Shown here: positions 37,126 to 48,532 of the stretch, one piece after another | Position numbering within the stretch: position 1 is the first letter of the stretch | Layout of the letters: each line of letters starts with the position of its first letter | NCBI GenBank assembly: GCA_034509495.1 | Contig: CM067507.1 | Coordinates: forward strand, 23,931,530-23,995,529 | DNA length: 64,000 bases | Origin: Acestrorhynchus altus | Taxonomy: Eukaryota > Chordata > Actinopteri > Characiformes > Acestrorhynchidae | Direction of reading: 5' to 3' | The notes under the pieces: generated by a model | Databases searched by the model: none | Told to the model about the DNA's origin: nothing | Seen by the model: only the letters and a program-made list of their open reading frames with translations | Position numbers and translations under genes: made by a program

Positions 37126-37490
37126 CATTCCACCACCACCCATTATCCAACCCCATTAGTACTCTCAGCCATCACATACGATGCTCATGACACTAGGAGG
37201 GTGAAGACAAGTATATGTCTCCTCCGATACATGTGAAGTCAGCCACCGTCTCTTTCAAACTGCATCCATTGCATCATTGCTGGCAGCCAACGCACTCAGA
37301 GGAAAGGAGATCCCCAACGCCAGCTAACAGGCACCTGTGCCAACCAGCTATGGTTTTGTGATGTATGCCCTCAGAGAGAACATGGGGAAAGTTGCTCTCT
37401 CAGACTCCAGGTGCTGATGGCAAGGGATTCGAACCTTGCGGTCCTCGGATCATAATGCTGGCACATTAGAACGCTGACCCACTGAGCCTT
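37126..37490 (-). mobile_element. tRNA-derived SINE with intact B box
   Basis: On the minus strand it starts ggctcagtgggtcagcgttc (A-box region) and has a perfect B box ggttcgaatccc about 50 bases on, then a 250-bp body with catgtatcggaggagacata and gtcttcaccctcctagtgtc. The promoter spacing and the tRNA-like head show a tRNA-derived SINE. It is not a tRNA gene, because the acceptor and anticodon stems do not pair. Confidence 0.75.
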
Positions 37491-39150
37491 TCCAGCTCAT
37501 TCTTGAGTAAAAACATGGATGGAAACCTGCTAAAGTGAATTCGTCTTTGTGTATAAGCCTTTGAAAACTCCCCAAAAACAGCTGAGGGTGTCAAAGATGG
37601 CTCTATGGAGTTTTAACAATCTAGAACCACACAAAAAACACTAGTGAGGACCACATAGAACCAGATTGCTAATAACCCTCTCCTTAAGCTCAAACGTTGT
37701 TCATTTATTCTTAATGATATTATTTGCTTCATACACTGTGTACCAGTTAGACATTAGTGATAAAGCTTTATCAGTGTAATTAATTTATGGTGAAATGAAA
37801 TCTTCCATTTAAAGGTGTAAAATATTTCTATTTCTAATGCTACATTGTTTTTATTAGGCTTTTATTCAGTCAACTTTTAATTGAAAATTGGTCCAAACAC
37901 ATTTGTTGAGGCCAGCTTTCAGTAAATCAAACATTCTGAAGTTCCAGCAGCTTTGTTTACATCATCTCGAGCAAGACCTTGGCAAGGAAACTGCAGTGGG
38001 AAGAGACTAGCCTCAAAAGTACATGTAACATTTATTTGACTATCATATATTTTTAAACGAAAAGAGATTAAACAACAATACTAATAAAAGAATCTGTGCT
38101 CTTTGTCCTCTTTAAGCCATCCATATGTTTTGTTTTGTGTAACTCATTTGAAAAAGAGCCGGTGAGAGATAGAGAGAGTACTTTTCTACACCTTTTCAGT
38201 AGATTATTGATATGATTGGAGTAATTTATTCTCCAGCATTTGCTTTTGGGGGAAAGGTTTATGGATATTCATTCTGGAGGTCCAGGATATGAATTGTGCA
38301 GCATGAAATTGGTGAAGTGTAGCTAACCTTGTTAACTCTTGCAATTAAAGTCATGTCACAGACTCATATATGCACTGATAGAGGAGGAAAAACCTGAAAC
38401 AAATACAAATGAGTGGAATAACCTTCTCCATCTCTGCCAATCTCCTTCTCTTCACAGTCTGAACGGTACGTACAGCCCAGCCATGACAACAGCACATTAT
38501 AGGCTTCATTACAGACTAGCCTCTCTTTCTCGTTCCATTTCAATCACTATATTTCATCACAAACAGCTGATTGGAAAGAAATAAGCCTTCAGACCTCAAA
38601 CCAAATAGAACAGTGAAACACATGGCAGGGGTTAATGACACAGTGCAACTCTGATAAGAAATTCCTCCACTGTCTATACTGTTAATTCTTTATTGTCTAT
38701 ATATTATTCATTCGTTAATTATAAGAGTAGTAATTAATATAGTAATGACACACAATGAAGGCAGACAGGTAATAATAAGGTAGTGCATTATGCTGTTTGT
38801 TATCTATACCTACACCTGCACAGATGCAGGGATAATGTAGCCCAGTGTAAATGGTCTAGTGTTTGTTATTGAGACAGACTGTATAATGAAGCCAGATGTC
38901 AGAATTTCACTACCTCCCAGTTCCTAAGGACCAGGACATGGACCTCTTGCATTCTTGTGATCATACACACATAAAGGCACCCACCAGGTGCTTTGATGTT
39001 CCACATTATTAGCATTTAGGAAAGCTGAATCTTTCATCAAATTTTGTTGCTCGGCTCAGTGGGGGGCCGTTTAAAGAGGAATTACAATCAGCTGCATGCC
39101 AAATGGAGGTGGATGTAGGTCTCACACCAAAAGCTTTCTAGTTTTCTCTC

Positions 39151-39153
<3 letters not shown>

Positions 39154-39218
<65 letters not shown>
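39154..39218. repeat. (GT)n microsatellite
   Basis: About 29 GT units ending in GCGCGCGC. Confidence 0.95.
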
Positions 39219-39844
39219 CACTGGCTGTCATAATCTTCGCTATAGATTTGGCCAATTAGCACACCCAGGCCCATTGTAATTATGGCAAATACCAGACAAT
39301 TCTTCATAAAGAGAATTCAATTAATTGCTATTTTGATGCTGTTTGTGCCTCCCTGATGATGTATTTATCTCTGAGCTGTTTAAATTTCACTAGGAATTAT
39401 GTTCATTTACATGCAGTTCACTGTAATCCTACTCTATCTTTTTTAATGAAGTTAAGGAGATTAAGGCAGATTTTGCTACAGCCACAGCGCTCCATGGATT
39501 CTCTGTCATCTTTCCACAGCACTCCATAATTCCATTTGCGATGTGGATCAATAAGATTAAAGTAGATGAAAATTCACGTTTAACACACTGGTTTGTGTAA
39601 AAAGGAGCAACTGTAATAAGGTTCCAATTGACAATAAACAAGACAATGTTCAAAAAGAAATTTGTATATTGTTGCAAAGCCAGATGTTCCAAAAAAAAAA
39701 AAACATCCTTTGTGCCAGGCATGAAAACAGACTTCTTCAGTGGATTGAAAGTTCCCAGAGATTAGACTATTCACAGAAATTTCTGCTTTTCATTTTTTTT
39801 TTTCAAAATGAAATAACAGAAACAAGTCCCTTTATTCTGTATTG

Positions 39845-40019
39845 TTGTTGTAGGTAATACAGTACAATGTTTGCATCACAATATTTTAAAATATTCTTAC
39901 AAGCAGAAATAATAAATCAGTAGTGTAGTACATTTATTTATATTCAATTATATTAAATAATATTGTGTAAGAAAATGGATCATGATATGACAAAATATCA
40001 TCATATTGCCCACCCCTAA
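39845..40019 (-). mobile_element. hAT-like MITE fragment
   Basis: Read on the minus strand the end is ttaggggtgggcaatatgat, followed by an AT-rich body with the palindromic atgatattttgtcatatc. This is a common terminus of fish hAT-like MITEs. Only one end is clear. Confidence 0.4.
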
Positions 40020-40075
40020 TGCATTGCTATATTAAATATTATTATTATTAGTGTCCAAAGTGGATTTGGCGGTGG

Positions 40076-40078
40076 TAG

Positions 40079-40133
<55 letters not shown>

Positions 40134-40142
40134 GATAATAAT

Positions 40143-40204
<62 letters not shown>
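40076..40204. repeat. (TAC)n(TAA)n compound trinucleotide repeat
   Basis: About 18 TAC units, a short gataataatat link, and about 20 TAA units. The minus-strand frame here is only Leu and Val runs. Confidence 0.95.
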
Positions 40205-40206
<2 letters not shown>

Positions 40207-40579
40207 CCAAATTGACGTTACACTTGTACTTTACATTATTAAATATCTCACTCATTACTATTTTTATGTAGTACAAGGGCATAATCTGTACTATTATTTA
40301 AAACTACTTTCATATATATTTGTTGTGTACATATATTCAGTGCTGGTAGTCAGATTGTGGCCTTTTTATCTTAGATTTTATTATCACTTCTATCTAAAAA
40401 TATCATTGACCTGCTTTGTTAGGGTACAAACAACATGGGTGACTAGATTCATCCTGACATACAACCAGAGTACATTGTTTTATTGTTTTTTTGTGTCAAT
40501 GAGATGGAAATGGAAGCTTATAATTAAGGTAATCAAGCACGTTGTTCTCCTAAAAATGCACATCAGTTTAAAAAGAATG

Positions 40580-41000
40580 CCAGTTTTCTTTGACTTCAGT
40601 AACTGGTGAGACCCCTGTGAGAAGCAATAACTTCAAGCAAATGTTTCCAGTAACTGGTGATCAATCCTGTATAGGTTGGAGGATATTTTGCACCATTTAT
40701 GCTTCAAGTAATGTTGTTGAGCGTCCTTGCACGTACTGCTCTTTTATGTCCTTCTATAATATTTCTACCTTAATACAGTCTGAGATTTGACTTGTTAACT
40801 TCAAAAAGTAATAATTAATATGCTTTAAAATTCTGTTATAAACTTAAATGCAAAATCAGCAATTTATGTTTCAATTCATGGACAGATATCCTGATATTCT
40901 CGTCATAGAATTTGCTGATACATTCCAGAATTCATAGGTCCATTAATCATGATGTTCTGGTCTCAAGACATGATACCACCACCCCCAAAGGTATGTATGC
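40580..41000 (-). mobile_element. Tc1/mariner-like transposase debris
   Basis: Phrases such as cagtaactggtgagacccct, agcaataacttcaagcaaat and gaattcataggtccattaat are degraded forms of sequences I associate with the reverse strand of another fish Tc1-like transposase. Stops and indels are frequent. Boundaries are approximate and no terminal repeats were seen. The adjacent 41000-41340 may belong to the same insertion, but I do not recognise it. Confidence 0.45.
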
Positions 41001-41445
41001 CACAGTACTTAATTCCATCCAGGACCACTGTGCACAGGGTCATCCAGGGCTCATCATGCCAAGCCTGATAGCCTGATCAAGGTGTAGTTTGATGTTTGAC
41101 ATGGGACTAAAGCTGCCATCATGCACATGAAGAAAACAAAAACAGAAAGATGAGCAGTCCACCAAAAGGCCTATACTGGTGTGATGTCTGAGTAGGAGAG
41201 GCCCATCACAAGCACTGTCATGTTGGTGGAATGCAGCATACCCTGGGTAGCCATGAAGCTGACATGCAGCCCTTGGGGAAGGTTTCTCCCCTCACATATA
41301 AATACCTCGGAGAGGCTGGCCAAACGGTGGCAATAAACTAATTTGTTCCTCCAATAATGAAGAATGACTACCCCCCGCCCCACACACATACACACACTTC
41401 CACTTTGCCACATCTGTGACTGTTGCCATGGCGACCTGCTCTTAC

Positions 41446-41528
41446 CTCATGGCTTCCCGAAGTGCTCCGCGTTCGCTCAGAGTCGTGTGTTTGATGTCAT
41501 CGAAATTGTTCTCCAGCTTCATGCAGCT
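41446..41528 (-). CDS. dpyd: dpyd exon 3 (codons 51-78, first two bases of 78)
   Basis: This 83-nt exon encodes [20 protein letters not shown] followed by GALREAM and the first two bases (AG) of an arginine codon. Human DPYD has [20 protein letters not shown] in the same place, so only four of these twenty residues differ. The acceptor is tctctcag|AGC, and its pyrimidine tract is the near end of a (TC)n microsatellite. The donor is ATGAG|gtaag. Phase matches exon 2 (whole codon) and exon 4 (one base left over). The segment leads into the first cysteine motif of the iron-sulfur domain. Introns of about 10.1 kb (upstream) and 13.7 kb (downstream) flank it. Confidence 0.97.
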
Positions 41529-41530
41529 CT

Positions 41531-41606
41531 GAGAGAAAGAGGAAGAGAGAGAGAGAGAGAGAGAGACAGAAAGCCAGAGAGAGAGAGAGACACACACAGA
41601 GAGATA
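41531..41606. repeat. (GA)n repeat abutting the exon 3 acceptor
   Basis: GAGAGAAAGAGGAAGAGAGA continues as imperfect GA repeats. On the transcribed strand this is the TC-rich polypyrimidine tract, ending two bases from exon 3. Confidence 0.9.
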
Positions 41607-44146
41607 GGATGAGAGAGCAAGTGGAGCTATTTGTTTAGATGTTTGCATCTGATGCATTTCATTGATCGGGGCTATTACACAGGCTTTGAACATAATCCAC
41701 TTCAGTATCATCACTAAGGCTTTTTTCCCCCCACTCCTCACTCCCTTTATCCACATGCAAATCACAACGTACTTCTAAGCGCCGGCCTGCACGATTCATT
41801 AAATGTGACATGATCAACTTCTGCCACCATGGAAAATGTCGGACTTTCAAGGGCTGGCATGCTGTTGTCATGGCAATCGGTCTCTCCAGCCCGTGACCCC
41901 CGGAGGTAAGTGCAGGGCCGGACAGAGGCCTGCTGGTATTGACATGCGGATGATTAGTGAGAGGCGGATTTTACCTCTCAGCTCCACTGATAAACACTGT
42001 GTTCCTCTCTCATAGAGCACACGCGCGCACACACACACCCTGATCCCCCTCTCACACTCAAGAGCAGGAGTCATTATCTCTGATAACCCTCTCTGACAAA
42101 CAGTCAACAGCTCCTATTGCACTCTGTGGGTCACTAAGCACACAACAGGATTGCTGAGTAAAAAAATAAATAAAAAAAATCAGTGAACAGTTGTGAAGTA
42201 TTGACTAAAAATCCCCCACTTCATCTGACTAAATGTGCATGTGCATGCATATGAAACAAGAGTTTCAGTTATTATAACGGAAGACGAGTCGCCACCGCTT
42301 GGTCACTTGAACTAGAATCCATTTGAAAAGCACAGCAGCCTAGTTTAAATTTCCTGCCATTTAAAATGCCAGCTGTTTGCTTTATGAATGCATCAACCAT
42401 GATGTATTCAAGAGCTAGATATTGATATATGAAAGGCATGGTCCAATAGAGTGACTTTTATTTTGCTGATGTAAATGATATAACTTTCACTCAAGCAATG
42501 TTGCTGACTCTGTTGGCAATGTGGTATTAATTCAGGAGAAAGCCGACTCCGAAAGGGCAGCGGCGGGTTGCGTTTAGATTGCAGCAAAAATAAAGAAATA
42601 AAGCTTACCATTTTTTATTGATATCTAATCTGCATGATTATAAACAATGTGCAAGCCAGTGATTTTTAAATTGAATTTCCCCAGCATCCTCCACTGATGT
42701 TTGCGTCTAATTGAGTGGCATTAACAAATGTTTTGTTTCATGTTGTTCAAACAATAAAAACACAATGATATGGAAATTGATAATTATTGCACTGTCTTGG
42801 CTCATGGGTGACATGGTAATATTGCATTCGGAAGCCGCGTGGTATCACTTGGAGAATATGTTGCGTGGGCGCCCTGTGTTCACGTGCCGCAAGCCGCCAA
42901 TGCTTTCGATTCTAGAAACAATAACACAATAATAGCATTTATATGTATCGGATTCACAGCGCAGAAAATGAAGCCTGCACATCTATTACCTCCCTCATAT
43001 AGGGCATGAGGCGAACAGTCAAATGTAACAAAAAACAGTGGATATAAAAAGACTTTGAAAACTGTGAGGCATAGAGGAGGTTTTCAAAACTGGAAAAAGA
43101 AATGCCCTGCAGTTATTCTCACAGCAGAAATGCACATGATCAAATAGACAAAAATGCAACAGAATCTTAAATGTGCCATAGAATGCATTTATTGAGTATT
43201 TTAAGTTGTTCTTTGATGTACAAATATTAAGTACATGACTTTAATTGGGGTGGAAAATGCTATTTCCTAATGCCATTCAAACCTTGTTATTTTGCCTCAG
43301 AATGAAAAAGGCTGATTTTCCTTTAAGGAAGCTTCTGAAAATATAAGATAAGCTGGTTCTTAGAAAAAGCTTGCAGGACCCAAATACTGTATAGTTTTAA
43401 CACTACCAAAACACCATAATGACTTTCCCCTTTGTGTGTTTAGCTCCAGTATGGTCAACTGAGATGGCCTAGTTTTGTTTTTGAGGGAGCAGAGGATGGA
43501 CAAAAATATATGCAATACATTAAACATATGTTATCTACAACCACTTTTACGCTCAAGATTTGTCCAAAAAAATTCACATTTTATGCCGATAAATTAAACT
43601 TTTGCTGTGCCAAACCTAGCATGAGCGCCTCGCCTTGATGATGGAATAGAAAGGATTTTCCCCTCTATTTAGTAGCAGTGAAGGGCAACCTTTCGAATGT
43701 TAATGGTCTTATTTGGTTGCTGCAGAACAGTAGGAATATCAGCAAAGCCTCTGACTGGCTGCTTTCTACTATGCTGGCTCCTCACTAACCTCTACCTCCA
43801 CATGCTTGTTCCTGACTCCTAACCTGCATTTTATAAAACATGCAAAGTAGGCAGGAGGCTCACTGATATGGGGGGTTGGGCATAACAGACATTGGCATAG
43901 CAAAAGCCATGGTCACCAGGCAAGGTTCATGTAGTAACCTGTTCATGTAGTATGTAGGTTCATGTAGTAACCTGTATTCCCATAACTAGCAGAGTCCGGA
44001 GATGATGAGCTGCTCTTCAGTATCAATACCAAAGACACTGTCTCGGTTTACTTTCGCCAGACTCGAATATTCACACTTTTGCTAGTGGTCTCGGTGTACG
44101 TAAACCTTGGTTGTAAATATATAACAAGTCAAGACAAAACAGTTAC

Positions 44147-44466
44147 TGTCACGTATAGAGTCCAGTTTGTGTCTTGTTTTTGTTTTCAGTCCATGTGCTT
44201 TTGAGCACATGTCATGTCTCCTCCCATTCCCAGCTGTGTTCCATCTGTAACCCTGCCCCATCGTTATCATGTCCCAGCCGTGTCTTATGTGAGCGTGTGT
44301 ATATTAGTCCCTGGTCTCTGTTGGTCCTGGTCGCTCTTTGTGGCTTTGTGTCTGCTTGTGTGCCTTACCTTCATGTTTACTCGTTTTGTTAGTTATTGTA
44401 CCCTGTCAATAAATACAACCCAGCGTGTACGTCCGACTCCAACGACCTGTGTCTGGAAACGTTACA
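44147..44466 (+). mobile_element. Solo LTR candidate of an LTR retrotransposon
   Basis: A 320-bp block begins TGTCACG and ends CGTTACA, so it has the TG...CA ends of a long terminal repeat. The 5 bases gttac flank it directly on both sides (44142-44146 and 44467-44471), as expected for an integrase target duplication. Inside, a polyadenylation signal AATAAA lies at 44408-44413 and a T-rich, promoter-like half precedes it. There is no internal gag/pol sequence, so this looks like a recombination product of a full element. Confidence 0.7.
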
Positions 44467-46598
44467 GTTACAAAACAGTTTTTGAGTTTAAAATGGCCCT
44501 GTTTTCCAGCATTGTTATTATCCTGGATTTTGTTTTTAAAGAAAAGAGACAACAGTTTGGTGTATCAAAGTCCTGTAACTGAACTATAACAAAGTAAATA
44601 CAGTTTGATATTATATGACACTAGGCTGGAGATTTGTAGCTATATTGCTTATTCATATGCATTGTGTGATCAGATCAACGAGCCTTCTGAGACTCAGATT
44701 CGGATTCATTTACAGAATGTGATTCATAAGAAAGTTGCAGTGAAATAAGGCCCGTCTGTAATATGGCTTTTGAAAAAGGTTTAGGCATCACTACATCATG
44801 CTGAATGTTCAAAAATACGATCACTAGCTAGTGTAACTTTTGCTAAATTAAAAAAGAAGAAATTCAATTCAGTGTGGTGCTGGGTTTAGATAAAATGACT
44901 CAAGGAAATCTGCTTAATGAAAGCTCATGGCAGAGTGAAATCAGCCATTATGAGTAAAAGCTACTCAGATTATTACTGGGCTGCCAATACTGTACACAGC
45001 TAGCTGAGCAAGCATAAAGACAGCCCTTTGTGTATTCCTTTGTACATTAAGAAGCATGGAAATGTGCTGAGAGGAAAGGAAAAAAAAAAGACTTATTAGG
45101 GGTTTCTATTAACATCAAACCCCAACATTATTCATGTAATCTCCCTCCCCTCAACCAGGATGGCTTAGACACGGAAGTGTTGCCAGTGTAATCCTTAGAA
45201 CTGCTGCTAAATCCTATGAGAGAGGAGTAGTGAGGGGGGAGTCGTGGGATTATATGTGGGGGGGCAAGGGCTGTCTGTTGTGTTCCAGCTGATAAAACCC
45301 ATCGATCACTAGAGCCCCAACGCCACCCTATCCCATCCCCCGCCAAGCTACCACCCCACCCTCCCATATATCCAGTGCAGAGCAGCAGGCTGGCATTTGA
45401 TTAGCCAGAACCATTCGATGGCCAAGATGATCAGTGGCATGTAATGGTGCCAGGTAGTTAGAGATAAGTAATCAGCCCACTGTTGCACTCTCCACCACTT
45501 TACACTGCTACTTGCATGCACTAAGACAGCTGGCCAGCTGCTGCCTTGAAGAGCGCCCCCTGTTGGCCATCAGCATGAGAAGAGCAAGCTTAAGGCATGG
45601 GAGTAGGCTGGTACAATGTGCAATGTGTCTTAAAGAGTATATCAACAAAATCATTGCACTGATTTGACAATCGCCCTTACAGTTGTCATAATGAATAAAG
45701 TGAGACAAACTTCCTTTTGATGCCGTAATACATTCTGAGGGAAAAAAAAACTCCTCTCTTTTATACCATTCAGACGGTTTAATGAGCAATCTGTCTTCCG
45801 ATCCCTGGACTATTAGAGGCATGATCCATTTACTTTTATCTGAGAGTGATGGATTGGAGCATTTGTTCTTCATTTTACTCCATCTATTTCCCTTCAACAG
45901 TGGCACATAAACCTGGCGATGGTGCTGATGCAGCCTCATTCATAATGCTTCATGAGAGGAAGGATGATTCCACATGCAGAGATTAGACTACAGCCACTGG
46001 GCCTGCTGCTGTGCACCTCTCTCCTTCTAATAAAGATAAAGCATTAAAAACATTGCATTGTTCAACATTCAGCTACTAACAATAATTAACCAAGCAGGGG
46101 AATCCTTTCACTGTGCTAATACTGGAACTGAAAAGACATGATTTTCTACTGAACAAGATTTTTTTTGGTCTGCAATATAAACTATTCATTCAATTAAATC
46201 AGAAACAGTTAGTCTAAAGCCTAAAGCCATGAACCACAAACACTGTTGTTTCTTTAGTAAAAAACAAAATCCAGCACTAGATCAAGGCCGGAAAACCCGA
46301 AACTGTTATGTAACAGTCTCTGAACATTTTATTTACAAAAGTGCACACAAACCAAGCCCACTTTGGAAATTGCTGTTGAGACTTGAGCAGCACGTTACCT
46401 CCAAAGTTTTCAAGTTATCAGAAAAGGAGTTGCCACTTAAACCAGGCCTTATGATCAGGACTTTCCCAGATGGCACATCTGGAAAAGGGTAACTTAAACT
46501 TGGAGAGCCAAGACGTTAATGGCAGGAAAGCAAGTGGCTATCCATGCTAGGCTTAAAGCTAATCCTAGCTCTGGGAAGAGTTGCTGAGAGTAATTATT

Positions 46599-46694
46599 CT
46601 GTAATAATTAGAGGTGGAAAATACATGTCCAGGACTGCCTCTGCTGCAGCTTTTTACTTTCTGGACCTGGATTTTCCACCTCTAATTATTACAG
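46599..46694. mobile_element. 96-bp foldback element (MITE)
   Basis: The ends 46599-46622 and 46671-46694 are perfect inverted copies over 24 bases (starting ctgtaataattagaggtgga), and similarity continues inward through the tccagga/tctgga stretch. The complement contains gtggaaaatccaggtccaga, a phrase I have seen in fish non-autonomous DNA elements. No open frame. Confidence 0.65.
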
Positions 46695-48057
46695 TATTGC
46701 ATATTTCACTAGGGTCTATGTACATATTTGAGGACATAAATAAAATGTTCCAAGACTGTTACATAACAATTTAGGGCTTGTGGAATTCACTTTTTTCCAG
46801 ACCAGTTTTGGTACTGGATTTTCTTTTCACTGAAGAAACAACAGTGTTTGAGGTTCAGGGTAGGTCAAGTTCATGTTCCCAACTCTCATTATTCAAATGT
46901 TCTCTAGTAATAATTACAAAAATGAATGCCAATGATTCTTACAAAAGGTTTACAATGATATGAGATTTTAAAGATTTAATAAACATCTCAGAAAACATTA
47001 CTTTTTGCTTTATAGTATCACAATATACGATATTATTCTTACAGTTAAAATATTGATTTCTGTTGAACAAACACTTTATTACTGATTTAGAAAATTGAAA
47101 TAAGGAGAAATATACTTAAAGGAAGTCTATGTAAAAAGTCTCCCCTTTGAACGTAAACGAATAAACAAGCAGTAGCAGTATTTAAGGTGGAGCTCTTTTG
47201 AATAATTTTTTATTCAGCAATTTTTTTTCGATATGGATGAATTTGCTAATTTTTTGGTAACTGACACTAGTAAATATTCAGTTGCATCATAAGATAACCT
47301 TCAATTTTCATACCACAGTATAACTAAAACCACTATCTTGTAACTAGTGCTAAACAGTGCTAAAAACAAAGCTGTGCTATGCAGCGTCTGTACAATCTCC
47401 TGCAGTGATGTAAACCAGCCAATCAGAGAAATGATTCACGAGCCCACCATAAAAATGTTTCACCCCAACCAACCATCCATCACATACTTATTACACCTTT
47501 AATACCAATTACACAGAATATTTCACACCAGATTTATTGTCATTTGCATCCACTTTACTCATTTAAGGCACATAAAAGTAAAGTGTGTTGTAAAATTGCA
47601 CTTTACACTACGCGACCTGGGCTGTGACCTGGTGCCGAACACAGTTCCATGCCATCTGAAATATTTAACCAATTCCACAAAGTATTTGACATTTTTTTCA
47701 CTCATTAAACAATTAGCGGTGATGTCTAATAAACCCCCCAGAAGCAGAGTCCACAGCATAGTCTAGACTTCACAGATAAAACTGCGAGGACTATTAGGAG
47801 AAAGGGCAGGAGGATCCACAGACGCAGGCATGAGCACACACACAATAACTCACTGTCGCTATGGAACTGACACACTCATCCTCTGGCTCGTATAGATGGC
47901 TATTCTATGAGGCGCATCTCACTAAAACTCTGGGGGATTTGGAGGGAGAGATTTAGACATTCTCACTAAGAATGGCACCGATAAAGGGAGAGAAATCATT
48001 TCTCCTCTCTTTCTCCCCACCTGTCTGTCTCTTTTTGTTCTCGAGCAGGTGGGGAGA

Positions 48058-48125
48058 CAGGAAAGAAAAGAAAAGAAAAGGAAAGGAAAGGAAAGGAAAG
48101 GAAAGGAAAGGAAAGGAAGGAGGAG

Positions 48126-48156
<31 letters not shown>

Positions 48157-48181
48157 AGAAAGAAAGAAAGAAAGAAAGAAA

Positions 48182-48234
<53 letters not shown>

Positions 48235-48532
48235 GAAAGAAAGAAAGAAAGAAGAAAGAAGGAAGGAAGGAAGGAAGAAAGGAAGGAAGGAAGGAAGGAA
48301 GGAAGGAAGGAAGGAAGGAGGAAGGAAGGAAGGAAGGAAGGAAGGAAGGAAGGAAGGAAAGGAAGGAAGGAAGGAAGGAAGGAAGGAAGGAAATAGAGGA
48401 AGGAAGGAAGGAAGGAGAAGAAAGAAAGAGAAAGAAAGAAGAAAGAAGAAAGAAAGAAAGAAAGAAAGAAAAGATAAGGAAAGAAAAGGAAAGAAAGAAT
48501 GAAAGAAAGGAAGGAAGGAAGAAAGAAAGAAA
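48058..48532. repeat. Polypurine tract of about 470 bp, GAAA/GGAA units
   Basis: AAAAG, GGAAA, GAAA, GGAA and GAAGAAA blocks follow each other with only a few pyrimidines (two T). Long frames on both strands, up to 233 codons, are translations of this tract (Lys/Glu/Arg on plus; Phe/Leu/Ser on minus) and are not genes. Confidence 0.95.

Larger units (their letters stand above)
27712..41445 (-). other. dpyd: dpyd intron 3
   Basis: At 13.7 kb this is the longest complete intron here. It holds GAAAG, GA, TC, AT, GT and trinucleotide repeats, copies of the dispersed family at 32340 and 34747 and a fragment at 28575, an L2-like 3-prime tail at 31615, a tRNA-derived SINE at 37126-37490, and Tc1-like debris at 40580-41000. 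The stretches 29100-29540, 35540-36000 and 38100-39100 look like unique sequence. No gene was found in it. Confidence 0.85.

Noticed and set aside
37400..37490. tRNA gene suggested by a perfect B box ggttcgaatccc on the minus strand
   Set aside because: The flanks do not form acceptor or anticodon stems and a SINE body follows, so it is the head of a SINE.
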